5,161 bases of DNA from Spirochaetaceae bacterium (GTDB taxonomy: Bacteria > Spirochaetota > Spirochaetia > Treponematales > Breznakiellaceae): positions 1 to 5,161 of the forward strand of contig JAIRMY010000202.1 of the NCBI GenBank assembly GCA_031258335.1, read 5' to 3'. This document shows, piece after piece, positions 1 through 5,161 of the stretch (position 1 is the first letter of the stretch; the number at the start of each line of letters is the position of its first letter). The notes under the pieces are model-generated. The model saw only the letters and a program-made list of their open reading frames with translations, searched no databases and was not told where the DNA came from. The position numbers and the translations under genes were made by a program.

Positions 1-998
1 AGATGCAGGAGGAACTCGGTATACCGGTACAGGTTGCCAACGCCGAGGGATTCCGGTCAAAGATCTGGGCGAGCGGCTTTGACGCATACTGCCAGGCGGC
101 TTCCCGCGCGAGAATCAAAAAGACGGACAAGAAAAATCCCTCTATCAACTACATAGGCTTCAACAACATGGGCTTGCAGTTCGTCAAACCGCTGTTCAAA
201 CGCCTGGGGCTGGATCTTATCTGTCTTACCGCCACCGCGACGCGGGATGACTTCGAGCGGGCGGCATCCTCCATCGCCTCCTGGGGGCAGTGCGGCTCTC
301 AGTCCAGCTACCTCTGCTCCGTTTTGGAACAGGAATGCGGAGTCAAATACTTCCAGTCCCACCTGCCCTACGGCGGAGTAGGATTCGAGCGCTTCTTCCT
401 CGACATAGCGAGGTACATAGGGAAGGAGGCGGATGCCCGACAGGTGATAGCGGAAGAAAAGGAGAAGTACGGCGGCGAAATCGAGCGTATACGCGCCGCG
501 CTCAAAGGGAAGAAGGCGTTGATAGCGATGGGGGCGAGCTTTGCGTTTGAGTATACCCGTATGCTCGGCGAACTCGGCGTGGAGACGCTTCACGCAATCG
601 CGTATCACTACGACCCCATGCTCGACAACGCCGACCGGAGGGAAAAGGTGGCGGCGGCTACCGATGTTGAGGAGTTGGGGATAGACGTTCCCACCAGCGT
701 GAACGACGCTCAGCAGGCGGAGACCGACCTTGTGATTCGGAAGTACAAGCCTGACTTCATTCTGTCCAGAGGGCATGACGCGACCCCTTACGCGGTGAGC
801 AAAGGCATACCCGCCATGGACGTTGACATAGGGCTAATCGTGATGGGCTACCGGGGGCTGGCGTACTTCGGCGATATGCTGGTGGAGATGCTGCGCAACA
901 CAAACTTTACCACCAAGCTGGGGCAGCGCTACGAGTCCCCGTTTACCCAAGCCTTTGAACAGTCCGAGCCATTCGGGTTCTACCGGGAGTCCGTATGA
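1..998 (+). CDS. Nitrogenase-like component 1, alpha (NifD-like) subunit, 5'-truncated by window edge
   Basis: This is the C-terminal ~331 residues of a nitrogenase component-1 alpha-like subunit (oxidoreductase/nitrogenase component 1 family), which with its K-like partner should form a cytoplasmic iron-sulfur enzyme fed electrons by a NifH-like reductase. The ATG at base 3 is probably internal: the segment EELGIPVQVANAEGFRS matches NifD at about residues 170-188, so roughly 150 residues, including any P-cluster cysteines, are missing upstream. GQCGSQSSYLCSVLEQECG (95-113) aligns with the NifD cofactor-ligand segment, placing Cys97 on Azotobacter Cys275. GIPAMDVD...GYRGLAYFGDML (268-293) matches the NifD C-terminal domain. 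By eye-alignment Trp22, Phe26, Phe180 and Asp275 replace NifD Gln191, His195, Arg359 and His442, so N2 fixation is unlikely. It could also be a cofactor-assembly (NifE-like) protein. Its stop overlaps the next start (ATGA). The family call is strong; the substrate is unknown. Confidence 0.88.
   Translation, partial: MQEELGIPVQVANAEGFRSKIWASGFDAYCQAASRARIKKTDKKNPSINYIGFNNMGLQFVKPLFKRLGLDLICLTATATRDDFERAASSIASWGQCGSQSSYLCSVLEQECGVKYFQSHLPYGGVGFERFFLDIARYIGKEADARQVIAEEKEKYGGEIERIRAALKGKKALIAMGASFAFEYTRMLGELGVETLHAIAYHYDPMLDNADRREKVAAATDVEELGIDVPTSVNDAQQAETDLVIRKYKPDFILSRGHDATPYAVSKGIPAMDVDIGLIVMGYRGLAYFGDMLVEMLRNTNFTTKLGQRYESPFTQAFEQSEPFGFYRESV
985..989 (+). promoter_or_regulatory. Ribosome binding site of the K-like gene
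   Basis: GGGAG lies 5 bases before the ATG at 995, inside the last codons of the D-like gene. Together with the ATGA stop/start overlap it fixes the start of the downstream gene and suggests translational coupling, which would help keep the two subunits at equal amounts. Confidence 0.6.
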
Positions 999-2368
999 CA
1001 GAATGTTCGGAGCAGCAGCGGGTTGCCTGCGCCATAGGCGGCGCTTACACCGTTCTCGCGATAGAGAGGGCGCTGCCTATCCTCCACAGCGGGCCCGGAT
1101 GCCTCCAAAACTCAGGCGGTGTCTTAGGGCGCTTCAACGGAGGGCAGAGCGGCGTGTCCTACCCGGACTCTATCATCCCCAGCACTAACTTCTGCGACAA
1201 GGATGTCGTCTTTGGGGCGGAAGACAGACTCAGGCGGCTGGTAAAAAAGTGCCTGGAATACTACCGCGCCGATATGTTTTTCCTAGTAGCCGGCTGCGGT
1301 TCCGAAATTGTCGGCGATGACATTGAGGAGGTGGCGGCGGAATTTGCAGGCGGGCCGGTTCCGGTACTCTACGCGAGACTGCCCGGCTTCAAGGGCAACA
1401 ACCTCTGGGGACACGCCCAAGTGCTAAACGTCCTGATTGACCAGTACCTGAAACATCTGCCCCGTGCCGAGGTAAAGCCGGGGCGAGTCAACGTGCTTGG
1501 AGTGGTTCCCTACTTTGATTCGTTCTGGATGGCGACGCTGGAAGAACTTGAAAAAATGCTCCGCGCGCTGGGACTCGATCCTAATGTCATTTACGGCAGG
1601 GGCAAGGGGGTGGAGGCTCTGAAAAAAATCCCGGAGGCGGCGTTTAACCTCGTGCTTTCCCCCTGGACCGATTTGGACACGGCGGAAAAGCTACAGGATG
1701 TTTTCGGTACGCCGTATTTCCACTATCCCTGCCTCCCCATAGGCCCCACGGAAACGGCAAAGTTTGTCCGCGCCCTCGCCGCCTACGCCGCCCTCGACCA
1801 AAAAAAAGCGGAGGATTATATCAGGGAGGGGGAGGATAGGTATTACTTTTATGTGAAAAACGCCGTCAAGGTATACTCCGGCGGCGCTCAGACGCCTAAA
1901 CGTTTTTTCATCAATTCAAGCGCGGCGCAAGCGCTCTCGCTCACCCGTTTTCTCGTGAACGACTGGGGCATGACTCCTCTAAAGATTTTTATCACGGACG
2001 ATGTACCGGAAGTCCACAAGGAACGGATAACAGGGGAATTACGCGCCGTTGAAAGCGCGGATGCTCTTAACTTTGATATACGTTTTACAAGGGACGGCGG
2101 ACTATGCGATGTGGAGATAGGCAAGGAAGCGTTTACCTTCAGGAAAGCCTGCCTGTTCGGTACTTGTTGGGATCAGTTGACGGCGAATAACAGGCAGCTT
2201 CCGTTTGTGCCGGTCTCCGCGCCCTACGGAGACGCGATGATAGGGGATACCACGTATCTGGGTTATAACGGCGCGCTCGTTTTTATCCGCGACCTTTACC
2301 GCGATATGACGCAAAAAGTCCTCGGTTCCGGCATAGTGGCGCGGCTTGAAGACGCGGCGGGGCATTAG
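995..2368 (+). CDS. Nitrogenase-like component 1, beta (NifK-like) subunit
   Basis: A complete 457-residue nitrogenase component-1 beta-like subunit, the expected partner of the upstream D-like protein. It is shorter than Azotobacter NifK (about 523 residues), mainly because it lacks the N-terminal extension and starts almost directly at the first Rossmann-like domain. HSGPGC (31-36) corresponds to the NifK HGSQGC segment with Cys70. Cys67 sits in NFCDKDVVFG, near the place of NifK Cys95. AGCGSEIVGDDIEEV (99-113) matches the NifK segment with Cys153. These three cysteines could give the beta half of a P-cluster-like iron-sulfur site. LPGFKGNNLWGH (129-140), PYFHYPCLPIG (240-250) and GDTTYLGYNGAL (417-428) follow the NifK domain order, the last matching NifK STTLGYEGAM. 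The start ATG overlaps the upstream TGA and has GGGAG in front. A NifN-like scaffold role is an alternative, less favoured because of the transporter context. Confidence 0.9.
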   Translation: MTECSEQQRVACAIGGAYTVLAIERALPILHSGPGCLQNSGGVLGRFNGGQSGVSYPDSIIPSTNFCDKDVVFGAEDRLRRLVKKCLEYYRADMFFLVAGCGSEIVGDDIEEVAAEFAGGPVPVLYARLPGFKGNNLWGHAQVLNVLIDQYLKHLPRAEVKPGRVNVLGVVPYFDSFWMATLEELEKMLRALGLDPNVIYGRGKGVEALKKIPEAAFNLVLSPWTDLDTAEKLQDVFGTPYFHYPCLPIGPTETAKFVRALAAYAALDQKKAEDYIREGEDRYYFYVKNAVKVYSGGAQTPKRFFINSSAAQALSLTRFLVNDWGMTPLKIFITDDVPEVHKERITGELRAVESADALNFDIRFTRDGGLCDVEIGKEAFTFRKACLFGTCWDQLTANNRQLPFVPVSAPYGDAMIGDTTYLGYNGALVFIRDLYRDMTQKVLGSGIVARLEDAAGH

Positions 2369-2372
2369 GAGG
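2367..2372 (+). promoter_or_regulatory. Ribosome binding site of the ABC ATPase gene, overlapping the preceding stop
   Basis: A perfect AGGAGG lies 5 bases before the ATG at 2378 and shares two bases with the TAG stop of the K-like gene (2366-2368). This is the strongest Shine-Dalgarno in the window. It sets the start of the ATPase and shows that the transporter is read from the same message as the reductase subunits. Confidence 0.75.
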
Positions 2373-2377
2373 ACAGT

Positions 2378-3193
2378 ATGAGCAGCATTAAACTGGAAAA
2401 TGTATCGTTTTCTTACGGCGCAGGCAGTCAAACGCCTAATCAGGAGGCGCCTTTGGTACTCGAGGATATTAACCTTGACATCAACGAAGGGGAGTTTGTC
2501 TGCGTGCTGGGGTCTTCGGGTTGCGGTAAAAGCACGCTGATAAGGCTCTTGGAAGGCTTGAACTTCCCCACACGCGGCAGGGTGTTGATTGACGATAACG
2601 AGGTGAAAGGCCCCGGAAGGGACCGCTGCGTGGTGTTTCAGCATTACTCCCTTTTTTCATGGTTTACCGCGAAAGACAATGTTGCTTTTGGCGTTAAGCA
2701 GAATAAAAAAGACCTCTCCGTCAAAGAGCTTGACGAGATTGCCGCCCTGTACCTCGCCAAAGTGGGGCTTAGGAATTCCATCCACAAGTACCCCCATCAG
2801 ATGTCAGGCGGACAGCAGCAGCGGGTGGCGATAGCCCGCGCCCTCGCCATGGACCCGGATATACTGTTGATGGACGAACCATTCGGCGCGATTGACACCA
2901 AAAACCGCGTACTCCTTCAGGATATGCTGCGGCGTATTTGCGAAAATGAGCGGAAAAAAAGGACCGTCGTATTCATCACCCATGATGTTGACGAGGCTAT
3001 CTTTTTATCAAACAGGATAGTCTTTATGCAGCCAAAACGCATACGCGAAGAAATCGCCGTTGATTTCGACAAAAGACGGGCTCGCTCGGAGATATACGGC
3101 AGCAACGAATTCCTGCGGCTTCGCAACAGACTCATAGGATTCTTTTACGAGGACATCGCCGAGGCTCTGGATATTACAGGAGCGCAGTTGTGA
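2378..3193 (+). CDS. ABC transporter ATP-binding protein, SsuB/TauB/NrtD (nitrate/sulfonate/taurine) type
   Basis: A complete 271-residue ATPase subunit of an ABC importer, acting on the inner face of the cytoplasmic membrane with the permease encoded next. All motifs are intact: Walker A GSSGCGKST (45-53), Q-loop Gln88 in VVFQHYSLF, signature MSGGQQQR (142-149), Walker B ILLMDE (162-167) with catalytic Glu167, D-loop FGAID (169-173), and switch His202 in ITHDVDEA. The single NBD of about 255-270 residues, MDEPFGAID and the C-terminal EFLRLRNRLI stretch are typical of the nitrate/sulfonate/taurine importer family. That family includes members for alkanesulfonates, taurine, nitrate, cyanate, thiamine precursors and riboflavin, so the substrate is not fixed by sequence. 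There is a small insertion (about residues 15-26) between the first beta strands. The gene begins 9 bases after the K-like stop and its TGA overlaps the permease GTG. Confidence 0.95.
   Translation: MSSIKLENVSFSYGAGSQTPNQEAPLVLEDINLDINEGEFVCVLGSSGCGKSTLIRLLEGLNFPTRGRVLIDDNEVKGPGRDRCVVFQHYSLFSWFTAKDNVAFGVKQNKKDLSVKELDEIAALYLAKVGLRNSIHKYPHQMSGGQQQRVAIARALAMDPDILLMDEPFGAIDTKNRVLLQDMLRRICENERKKRTVVFITHDVDEAIFLSNRIVFMQPKRIREEIAVDFDKRRARSEIYGSNEFLRLRNRLIGFFYEDIAEALDITGAQL
3178..3182 (+). promoter_or_regulatory. Ribosome binding site deciding the GTG start of the permease
   Basis: AGGAG lies 7 bases before the GTG at 3190. The next in-frame ATG (Met110 of the product) would remove the whole N-terminal membrane region, so the GTG overlapping the ATPase stop (GTGA) is the best start. 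Confidence 0.65.
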
Positions 3194-4119
3194 ATAACTT
3201 TTTGTTTACACACAAAGTTTTTAACCTTGTAAACCTGCTTTTTGCGGCGGCGGCGGCAACGGCGTTTATTCCCGCCGATTTTCCCGTGAACTCCCCCTTG
3301 GCATACGTTACGGTTTTAATTTTTTTTGAAATCAGGTTTATTGTTTCGGTAGTACAGCGAAAGAAAAAACTCGTTAATCTCGTTGACCTGTACAGCATTA
3401 TTTTTAGTTTTTTTCTGCTCTGGGATTTAGGCTCAAAGGTGTTCAAGGTTCTGCATTACACCCTGTTCCCGCCGCCGGAAAACGTGTTCTATATTTTTAC
3501 AGAAGATTACCCGCAAATGATAATCGGTTTTTTTCATTCCATGTATCTGATAATAACAAGCGTAGGTCTAGGGATGGGGCTGGGCGTGGCGCTGGGGCTT
3601 TTCATAGGCTGGTATCAGCGCTTGCGGGAAGCGCTATTTCCGGTGATAACGATGATAGCCTCAGTCCCCGCCCTCGTGTACGCTCCGTATATCGTGGCAA
3701 TCGCGCCCACCTTTCAATCCGCCTCTATCATCGTAATATTTATGGGCATATTTTTCCCCACCGTGATGAATATGTCTACCAATGTAAAAAATGTTGATCA
3801 AAAACTCATAGACAGCGCCAAATCCTTAAATTTAAGCGATTTTCAAATGCTTATCAAAGTGCTGCTCCCCGTATGCGCGATACCCATAGTGGGAAGCCTC
3901 CGCATACGCATCGCCACCGCCTTCATGATACTCGTGATGGCGGAAACTATAGGCGCGAACTCCGGACTTGGCTACTATGTCAGGCGCTGGGCGGCCTGGG
4001 CGGATTACACGAAGGTTTTTGCCGGAATCATCCTTATCGCCGTTGTTGTTACCGCGATAAACGCCCTCATCGGACTGTTTGAAAAAAAAGCCCTCAAATG
4101 GGTTGAACAGAATGATTAG
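3190..4119 (+). CDS. ABC transporter permease, SsuC/TauC (BPD_transp_1) type, with N-terminal membrane extension
   Basis: A complete 309-residue integral membrane subunit of the importer. The C-terminal ~200 residues are a standard binding-protein-dependent transport domain. Hydrophobic segments lie near 113-140, 148-171, 176-195, 224-251 and 275-296. A clear EAA loop (208-227, DSAKSLN...VLLP) fits the EAA-x3-G-x9-I-x-LP pattern, with Asp for Glu and Asn214 for the usual Gly; this loop docks on the ATPase. The AETIGANSGLGYYV stretch (251-264) is typical of SsuC/TauC/NrtB permeases. Unusually, residues 1-90 add about three more hydrophobic segments (near 10-28, 37-55, 68-88) split by a basic QRKKK patch, making it about 45 residues longer than typical SsuC. 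The first ~300 bases are visibly richer in A/T than the rest of the operon. Translation starts at GTG within the ATPase stop. No substrate-binding protein follows. Confidence 0.93.
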   Translation: MNNFLFTHKVFNLVNLLFAAAAATAFIPADFPVNSPLAYVTVLIFFEIRFIVSVVQRKKKLVNLVDLYSIIFSFFLLWDLGSKVFKVLHYTLFPPPENVFYIFTEDYPQMIIGFFHSMYLIITSVGLGMGLGVALGLFIGWYQRLREALFPVITMIASVPALVYAPYIVAIAPTFQSASIIVIFMGIFFPTVMNMSTNVKNVDQKLIDSAKSLNLSDFQMLIKVLLPVCAIPIVGSLRIRIATAFMILVMAETIGANSGLGYYVRRWAAWADYTKVFAGIILIAVVVTAINALIGLFEKKALKWVEQND

Positions 4120-4300
4120 CATCCCGTATCTGGACCGCGCCTACCGGCGGCGAAGTGCTAAAGTCTTGATATACGCAGTTTGGTTTTGGACGTTCCTCAT
4201 CCAAACGTTCGTGCCATGCTTCCAAACTGCCATATTCGCGCATAATCCCGGCTTTAATTTGCCGAACTTCGGATAAAACAGGGTCAGGGTAACCTTCCAT
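4094..4300 (-). CDS. Small antitoxin-like protein, possibly with a degraded 3' end
   Basis: A 68-residue minus-strand frame. Its first 38 residues (bases 4187-4300) read like a known type of small, charged helical bacterial protein with a DPVLxEVRxIK motif (residues 6-16), then an EYGSLEAWHERLDEERP segment (22-38). Such proteins are often found as solitary or toxin-linked antitoxin-like genes; this resemblance is from memory. After residue 38 the composition changes (PPVGAVQIRDANHSVQPI) and the frame runs 26 bases antisense into the end of the permease gene, so the tail may be out of frame. In the other two frames stops come at about 4141 and 4156, which would give ~50-residue products. No Shine-Dalgarno is visible before the ATG, and no toxin gene is adjacent. 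It may be a remnant rather than an active gene. The plus-strand frame over the same bases has no recognisable features. Confidence 0.45.
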   Translation of the reverse strand: MEGYPDPVLSEVRQIKAGIMREYGSLEAWHERLDEERPKPNCVYQDFSTSPPVGAVQIRDANHSVQPI

Positions 4301-4325
4301 CCGTCTATAACATCTATGTTAAACT

Positions 4326-4334
4326 TGCTATCAT
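4326..4334 (+). promoter_or_regulatory. Possible extended -10 promoter for the M3 peptidase gene
   Basis: TGCTATCAT fits the extended -10 pattern TGnTATAAT with one mismatch. It ends 6 bases before the ATG at 4341, so transcription would begin at or next to the start codon. No convincing -35 box is seen, which extended -10 promoters can tolerate. It fits the absence of a Shine-Dalgarno before this gene. A short motif like this can occur by chance. Confidence 0.3.
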
Positions 4335-4340
4335 GGTAAT

Positions 4341-5161
4341 ATGGATTCTAACACGCAAAACGCGCCGCGGTGGACGCTGGACTCCGTCTACCGGTCCTTC
4401 GACTGCGCGGAGTACAAGCGGGATTGCGAACTCTTGAAGCGGCGTATAGCGGATTTCGAGGCGTTGCTTGCCGCCTTGCCGCAGGATCTTACGGCGGAGT
4501 ATTTAGTCAAATCGATAGAGGCGTGGGAAGCCGCCGGCGATTACGCCGAGAATCTCGCGTCTTATGCCGAGGCGGTTTACACGACGGACACGCAGAATCA
4601 ACGCGCCCGCGCCGAGATAAACAATATCGAAGCTGCAAAGCTGCCTCTTGGTAAGGACACGGTGATTTTTCGCGGCGCTCTTGCCGCAAGACGGGAACGT
4701 GTAGCGGAGCTTGCCCGGACGGACGGCGGACTTCAGCCTTACGCCTTTTTCCTGCATGAAGCGATAGAAAAGTCCTCCTATCAGATGAGCGGGGAACTCG
4801 AAGATTTGGCAAACGACCTCTGCCGTTCCGGGGGCGGCGCGTGGGCGCGGCTTCACGATGCTCTTTCGTCAACGGCGGGCGCGGTGTTTGACGGCGGCGA
4901 GCGGAAAACAGTTACAGAGTTACGCGCATTGGCGAACAACGGCGACAGGGACCTCCGCCGCCGCGCCTACCTTGCGGAGTTGGAGGCATGGAAGGCGGTA
5001 GAAATTCCCATGGCGGCGGCGCTCAACGGGGTAAAAGGCCACGCGATTACCGTTGACAAGCGGCGCGGCTGGAAATCACAGATACAAAAATCCGTTTTTC
5101 AATCGCGGATCAGCGAAAAAACGCTTTCCGCGCTGATTTCCGCTGTTGAAAGTTCGCTGCC
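4341..5161 (+). CDS. M3-family oligoendopeptidase (PepF-like), N-terminal part, truncated by window edge
   Basis: An open frame of 273 complete codons that continues past the right edge. It matches the N-terminal half of M3-family oligoendopeptidases, cytoplasmic zinc enzymes that cut short peptides. The start APRWTLDSVYRSFDCAEYK (8-26) is the usual W-x-L-x-x-x-Y-x-S-F opening. A helical region follows, with the family-typical YAFFLHEAIEKSSYQMSGELE (134-154), then a GGGAWARLHDAL segment (164-175) resembling the family's G-x-AW-x-x-L, and RRRAYLAELEAWKAVEIPMAAALNGVKG (207-233). The HExxH zinc motif, expected well beyond residue 350, is outside the window, so activity cannot be judged. An in-frame stop (TAA at 4320) and no earlier start codon make ATG 4341 the only reasonable upstream start, yet no Shine-Dalgarno precedes it. 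It is separated from the transporter operon by 221 bases and looks functionally unrelated. Confidence 0.88.
   Translation, partial: MDSNTQNAPRWTLDSVYRSFDCAEYKRDCELLKRRIADFEALLAALPQDLTAEYLVKSIEAWEAAGDYAENLASYAEAVYTTDTQNQRARAEINNIEAAKLPLGKDTVIFRGALAARRERVAELARTDGGLQPYAFFLHEAIEKSSYQMSGELEDLANDLCRSGGGAWARLHDALSSTAGAVFDGGERKTVTELRALANNGDRDLRRRAYLAELEAWKAVEIPMAAALNGVKGHAITVDKRRGWKSQIQKSVFQSRISEKTLSALISAVESSL

Noticed and set aside
57..776. Long minus-strand open frame (239 codons) opposite the D-like gene.
   Set aside because: It mirrors the codon structure of a clearly homologous plus-strand gene; its translation has no recognisable motif and no Shine-Dalgarno context.
1..2368. Annotation of the pair as nifD/nifK (dinitrogen fixation).
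   Set aside because: The positions of His195, Gln191, Arg359 and His442 are replaced and the transporter context is unlike nif operons, so a nif gene symbol would mislead.
2102..2644. Minus-strand frame of 180 codons across the K-like/ATPase junction.
   Set aside because: It spans the end and start of two well-supported plus-strand genes and shows no protein family signature.
4136..4150. Short inverted repeat (CGCC-TACC-GGCG) after the permease, considered as a terminator.
   Set aside because: The stem is only about four base pairs and no T-run follows; no convincing terminator was found in the 4120-4340 gap.
4112..4276. Plus-strand frame of 54 codons (MISIPYLDRAYRRRS...) overlapping the permease stop.
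   Set aside because: No Shine-Dalgarno, no recognised family, and the opposite strand over the same bases has the more protein-like sequence; probably a shadow.
4304..4312. Minus-strand TGTTATAGA, resembling an extended -10 for the small antisense gene.
   Set aside because: It lies only 3 bases before the minus-strand ATG, so the transcript would start inside the start codon; no -35 box is seen.
4503..4872. Two overlapping minus-strand frames of about 120 codons and a plus-strand frame at 4370-4654.
   Set aside because: All lie inside the M3 peptidase coding region in other frames; the peptidase frame itself has clear family motifs.

Overview
The window looks like a piece of an anaerobic bacterial chromosome. 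Moderately GC-rich codon use, a Group IV/VI-type nitrogenase-like gene pair and an M3 oligoendopeptidase together suggest an anaerobe; a gut spirochaete (Treponema-like) is my best guess, but this rests on general resemblance and is only weakly supported.

Layout: (1) bases 1-4119 hold a tight, co-directional operon of four genes on the + strand. The order is the 3' part of a nitrogenase component-1 alpha-like (NifD-like) subunit, a complete beta-like (NifK-like) subunit, an SsuB/TauB/NrtD-type ABC ATPase, and an SsuC/TauC-type ABC permease. The junctions are a 4-base ATGA overlap, a 9-base gap with the Shine-Dalgarno over the stop codon, and a 4-base GTGA overlap, so the four are almost certainly cotranscribed and probably translationally coupled. 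(2) Bases 4120-4340 are a 221-base gap holding a small minus-strand reading frame whose first ~38 residues look like a small antitoxin-like protein, with an unrelated-looking tail that may be frameshift debris. (3) From 4341 to the right edge runs the N-terminal part of an M3-family oligoendopeptidase (PepF-like), cut off before its zinc-binding active site.

Working idea: the D/K-like pair keeps the cysteine aligned with the FeMo-cofactor ligand (alpha Cys275 in Azotobacter NifD) and has three cysteines suited to a P-cluster-like site in the K subunit. It has lost the residues at the positions of alpha Gln191, His195, Arg359 and His442. It is therefore unlikely to be a dinitrogen reductase and more likely a nitrogenase-like reductase of another small molecule. 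The coupled importer of the sulfonate/taurine/nitrate class suggests the substrate, or a related sulfur or nitrogen compound, is taken up from outside. Methylthio-alkane reductase-like sulfur scavenging is one precedent, but the substrate cannot be decided from this window. The expected NifH-like reductase and the periplasmic/lipoprotein binding protein are not in the window and may lie upstream.
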